6,760 nucleotides of DNA, taken from contig MAGV01000071.1 of NCBI GenBank assembly GCA_001717015.1, forward strand, positions 13,790 to 20,549. The letters are read 5' to 3'. Position numbers and translations under genes: made by a program. Origin of the DNA: Candidatus Methanosuratincola petrocarbonis (ex Vanwonterghem et al. 2016). GTDB lineage: Archaea; Thermoproteota; Methanomethylicia; Methanomethylicales; Methanomethylicaceae. The notes below the pieces were generated by a model. That model searched no databases. It was not told the origin of the DNA and saw only the letters and a program-made list of their open reading frames with translations. Below, in pieces: positions 6,059-6,760 of the stretch; the first letter of the stretch is position 1, and every line of letters starts with the position of its first letter.

Positions 6059-6322
6059 ATGGAATTCGGATGGATAATCAACCTGATCGGAATTGCATTC
6101 AACGGTCTGAGGTGGGCTATAGAGAGCATACTGAGCATGACGCTCTTCAAAGTGAACCCTGAGCTCTCAGATGCGTTTGCAAGCACGATAGCCCTACTCG
6201 TCTCGCTGACCGCAGCATACATCCTTCTTGTGGTGGTGAGCGCGGGGAAGAAGATACTCGGGATAATAATACTCCTGGGCTGGGCCCTGCTGATAGTGAG
6301 CATGGTCATCTCTGCGCTCTGA
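6059..6322 (+). CDS. Unrecognised small integral membrane protein
   Basis: I do not recognise this 87-residue protein. It is mostly hydrophobic, with probable membrane segments at about 4-28 (interrupted by R18 and E22, so perhaps amphipathic), 38-62 and 66-86. A short polar loop KVNPELSD lies at 31-38 and the pair K64-K65 separates the last two segments, which by the positive-inside rule would face the cytoplasm. There is no signal-peptide cleavage site, Cys or His cluster. The start is taken at ATG 6059 because of the TATA box at 6023-6029 and because the upstream in-frame extension (from TTG 5981) is polar, compositionally unlike the rest and covers the promoter. It lies about 100 bases after trmO and probably has its own promoter. 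Confidence 0.65.
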   Translation: MEFGWIINLIGIAFNGLRWAIESILSMTLFKVNPELSDAFASTIALLVSLTAAYILLVVVSAGKKILGIIILLGWALLIVSMVISAL

Positions 6323-6357
6323 CCTTCTGGCACGAAAGATCCCGGTCCCTTCAGGGC

Positions 6358-6375
6358 TGCTCAGACGCCTGAGCA
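6358..6375. terminator. Hairpin 1 between convergent membrane-protein genes
   Basis: TGCTCAG (6358-6364) pairs perfectly with CTGAGCA (6369-6375) around a four-base ACGC loop. It lies in the 92-base spacer between two converging genes and could act on either transcript. No T tract follows on either strand. Confidence 0.35.
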
Positions 6376-6386
6376 TGCGATCATAA

Positions 6387-6403
6387 GGCAGCGCAAGGCT
6401 GCC
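6387..6403. terminator. Hairpin 2 between convergent membrane-protein genes
   Basis: GGCAGC (6387-6392) pairs perfectly with GCTGCC (6398-6403) around GCAAG, eleven bases after the first hairpin. It is close to the stop of the minus-strand gene (6415). It too lacks a T tract, and may be a 3'-end stabilising structure. Confidence 0.35.
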
Positions 6404-6414
6404 CAGCGCATGGC

Positions 6415-6750
6415 TCAAACCCCGAAGACGAGCCTTATCAAGCCAAGTTCCCTGAATGCCAAGAACCCGGCAATCGAGAGGGCTACGCAAATAGCTGCAG
6501 GCACCAGCCCATCCGCGACCGATCCTCCCCTGCTGAGCTTACCGCCGACTATTCCGAGCAAGAATGAGTCGTATATGACTGCGAGGTACGCGACTGCAGC
6601 TGCGAGCTCGAATTGGGATCCTGTCATGAAGGAGAGGCCGAACGGCAGTCCAATGCTCACGCTGCCGAGAGCCCCAGCGAATAGCCTCCCGATCACGTCG
6701 ACCGCCACCACCGTGGTGAAGGTCAGCACGAGCGTATTCATGTAGCTCAC
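6415..6750 (-). CDS. Unrecognised multi-pass membrane protein, possibly 5'-truncated
   Basis: I do not recognise this protein. Counting from GTG 6750 it has 111 residues, with probable membrane segments at about 5-21, 24-42, 48-70 and 80-98, short loops and a C-terminal RELGLIRLVFGV. The loop K71-L-S-R74 carries positive charge and is probably cytosolic. The frame continues without a stop to the window edge (residues F-T-A before the GTG), so the real start may lie outside. Inside the window GTG 6750 and ATG 6741 are both possible, the latter with GTGA five bases upstream. Gly/Ala/Ser-rich helices such as RLFAGALGS suggest tight packing, as in small transporter-like proteins, but no family motif supports a function. 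It converges on the 87-residue membrane protein. Confidence 0.6.
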   Translation of the reverse strand: MSYMNTLVLTFTTVVAVDVIGRLFAGALGSVSIGLPFGLSFMTGSQFELAAAVAYLAVIYDSFLLGIVGGKLSRGGSVADGLVPAAICVALSIAGFLAFRELGLIRLVFGV

Positions 6751-6760
6751 AGCGGTGAAT

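Noticed and set aside
6194..6490. 98-codon minus-strand open frame
   Set aside because: It spans the antisense of the 87-residue gene, the hairpin spacer and part of the other membrane gene in a different frame. The Arg-rich peptide has no features of a real protein.
1..6760. CRISPR array, long direct repeats or complete insertion sequence
   Set aside because: No regularly spaced repeats of 20 or more bases, no transposase domain and no terminal inverted repeats with target duplications were seen.

Overview
The window reads as a piece of an archaeal chromosome. The evidence is a single-domain ZPR1-type zinc-finger protein, a TrmO-family tRNA methyltransferase of archaeal size, an archaeal-type RNase HI, arginine codons dominated by AGG/AGA, and TATA-like boxes lying about where the archaeal -26 element would give short-leader or leaderless transcripts. 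The lineage cannot be fixed from this stretch. No CRISPR array, tRNA, rRNA or complete insertion sequence is visible.

Layout from left to right. Positions 1-107 hold the tail of an unrecognised plus-strand reading frame that is open at the window edge and overlaps three short perfect RNA-type stems. Positions 180-2642 (minus) encode an 820-residue membrane-anchored surface protein made of repeated beta-sandwich domains. Positions 2722-3186 (minus) encode RNase HI with a TTG start. A 181-base AT-rich/GC-rich spacer then separates it from the divergent gene at 3368-4504 (plus), a PLP enzyme of the Cys/Met metabolism (cystathionine gamma-synthase-like) family. This gene converges on the ZPR1-like gene (4508-5011, minus), with three bases between the two stop codons and a perfect hairpin over both. 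The ZPR1 gene is divergent from a small CxxC thioredoxin-like gene (5079-5378, plus), and one symmetric TATA element between them is placed to serve both. TrmO (5442-5954, plus) follows the thioredoxin. An 87-residue membrane protein (6059-6322, plus) has its own TATA-like box. A second small membrane protein (6415-6750, minus) converges on it and may be 5'-truncated by the window end.

How the genes work together: most are independent housekeeping functions (RNA:DNA hybrid removal, sulfur amino-acid metabolism, translation-associated ZPR1, thiol redox, tRNA position-37 modification). The only structural hints of coupling are the shared promoter region of the ZPR1 and thioredoxin genes and the co-orientation of thioredoxin and trmO. 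I see no clearly new multi-gene system. The points most worth a second look are the structured left edge (possibly the 3' end of a TnpB-type element), the hairpin over the convergent stop codons, the bidirectional TATA and the two unrecognised small membrane proteins.
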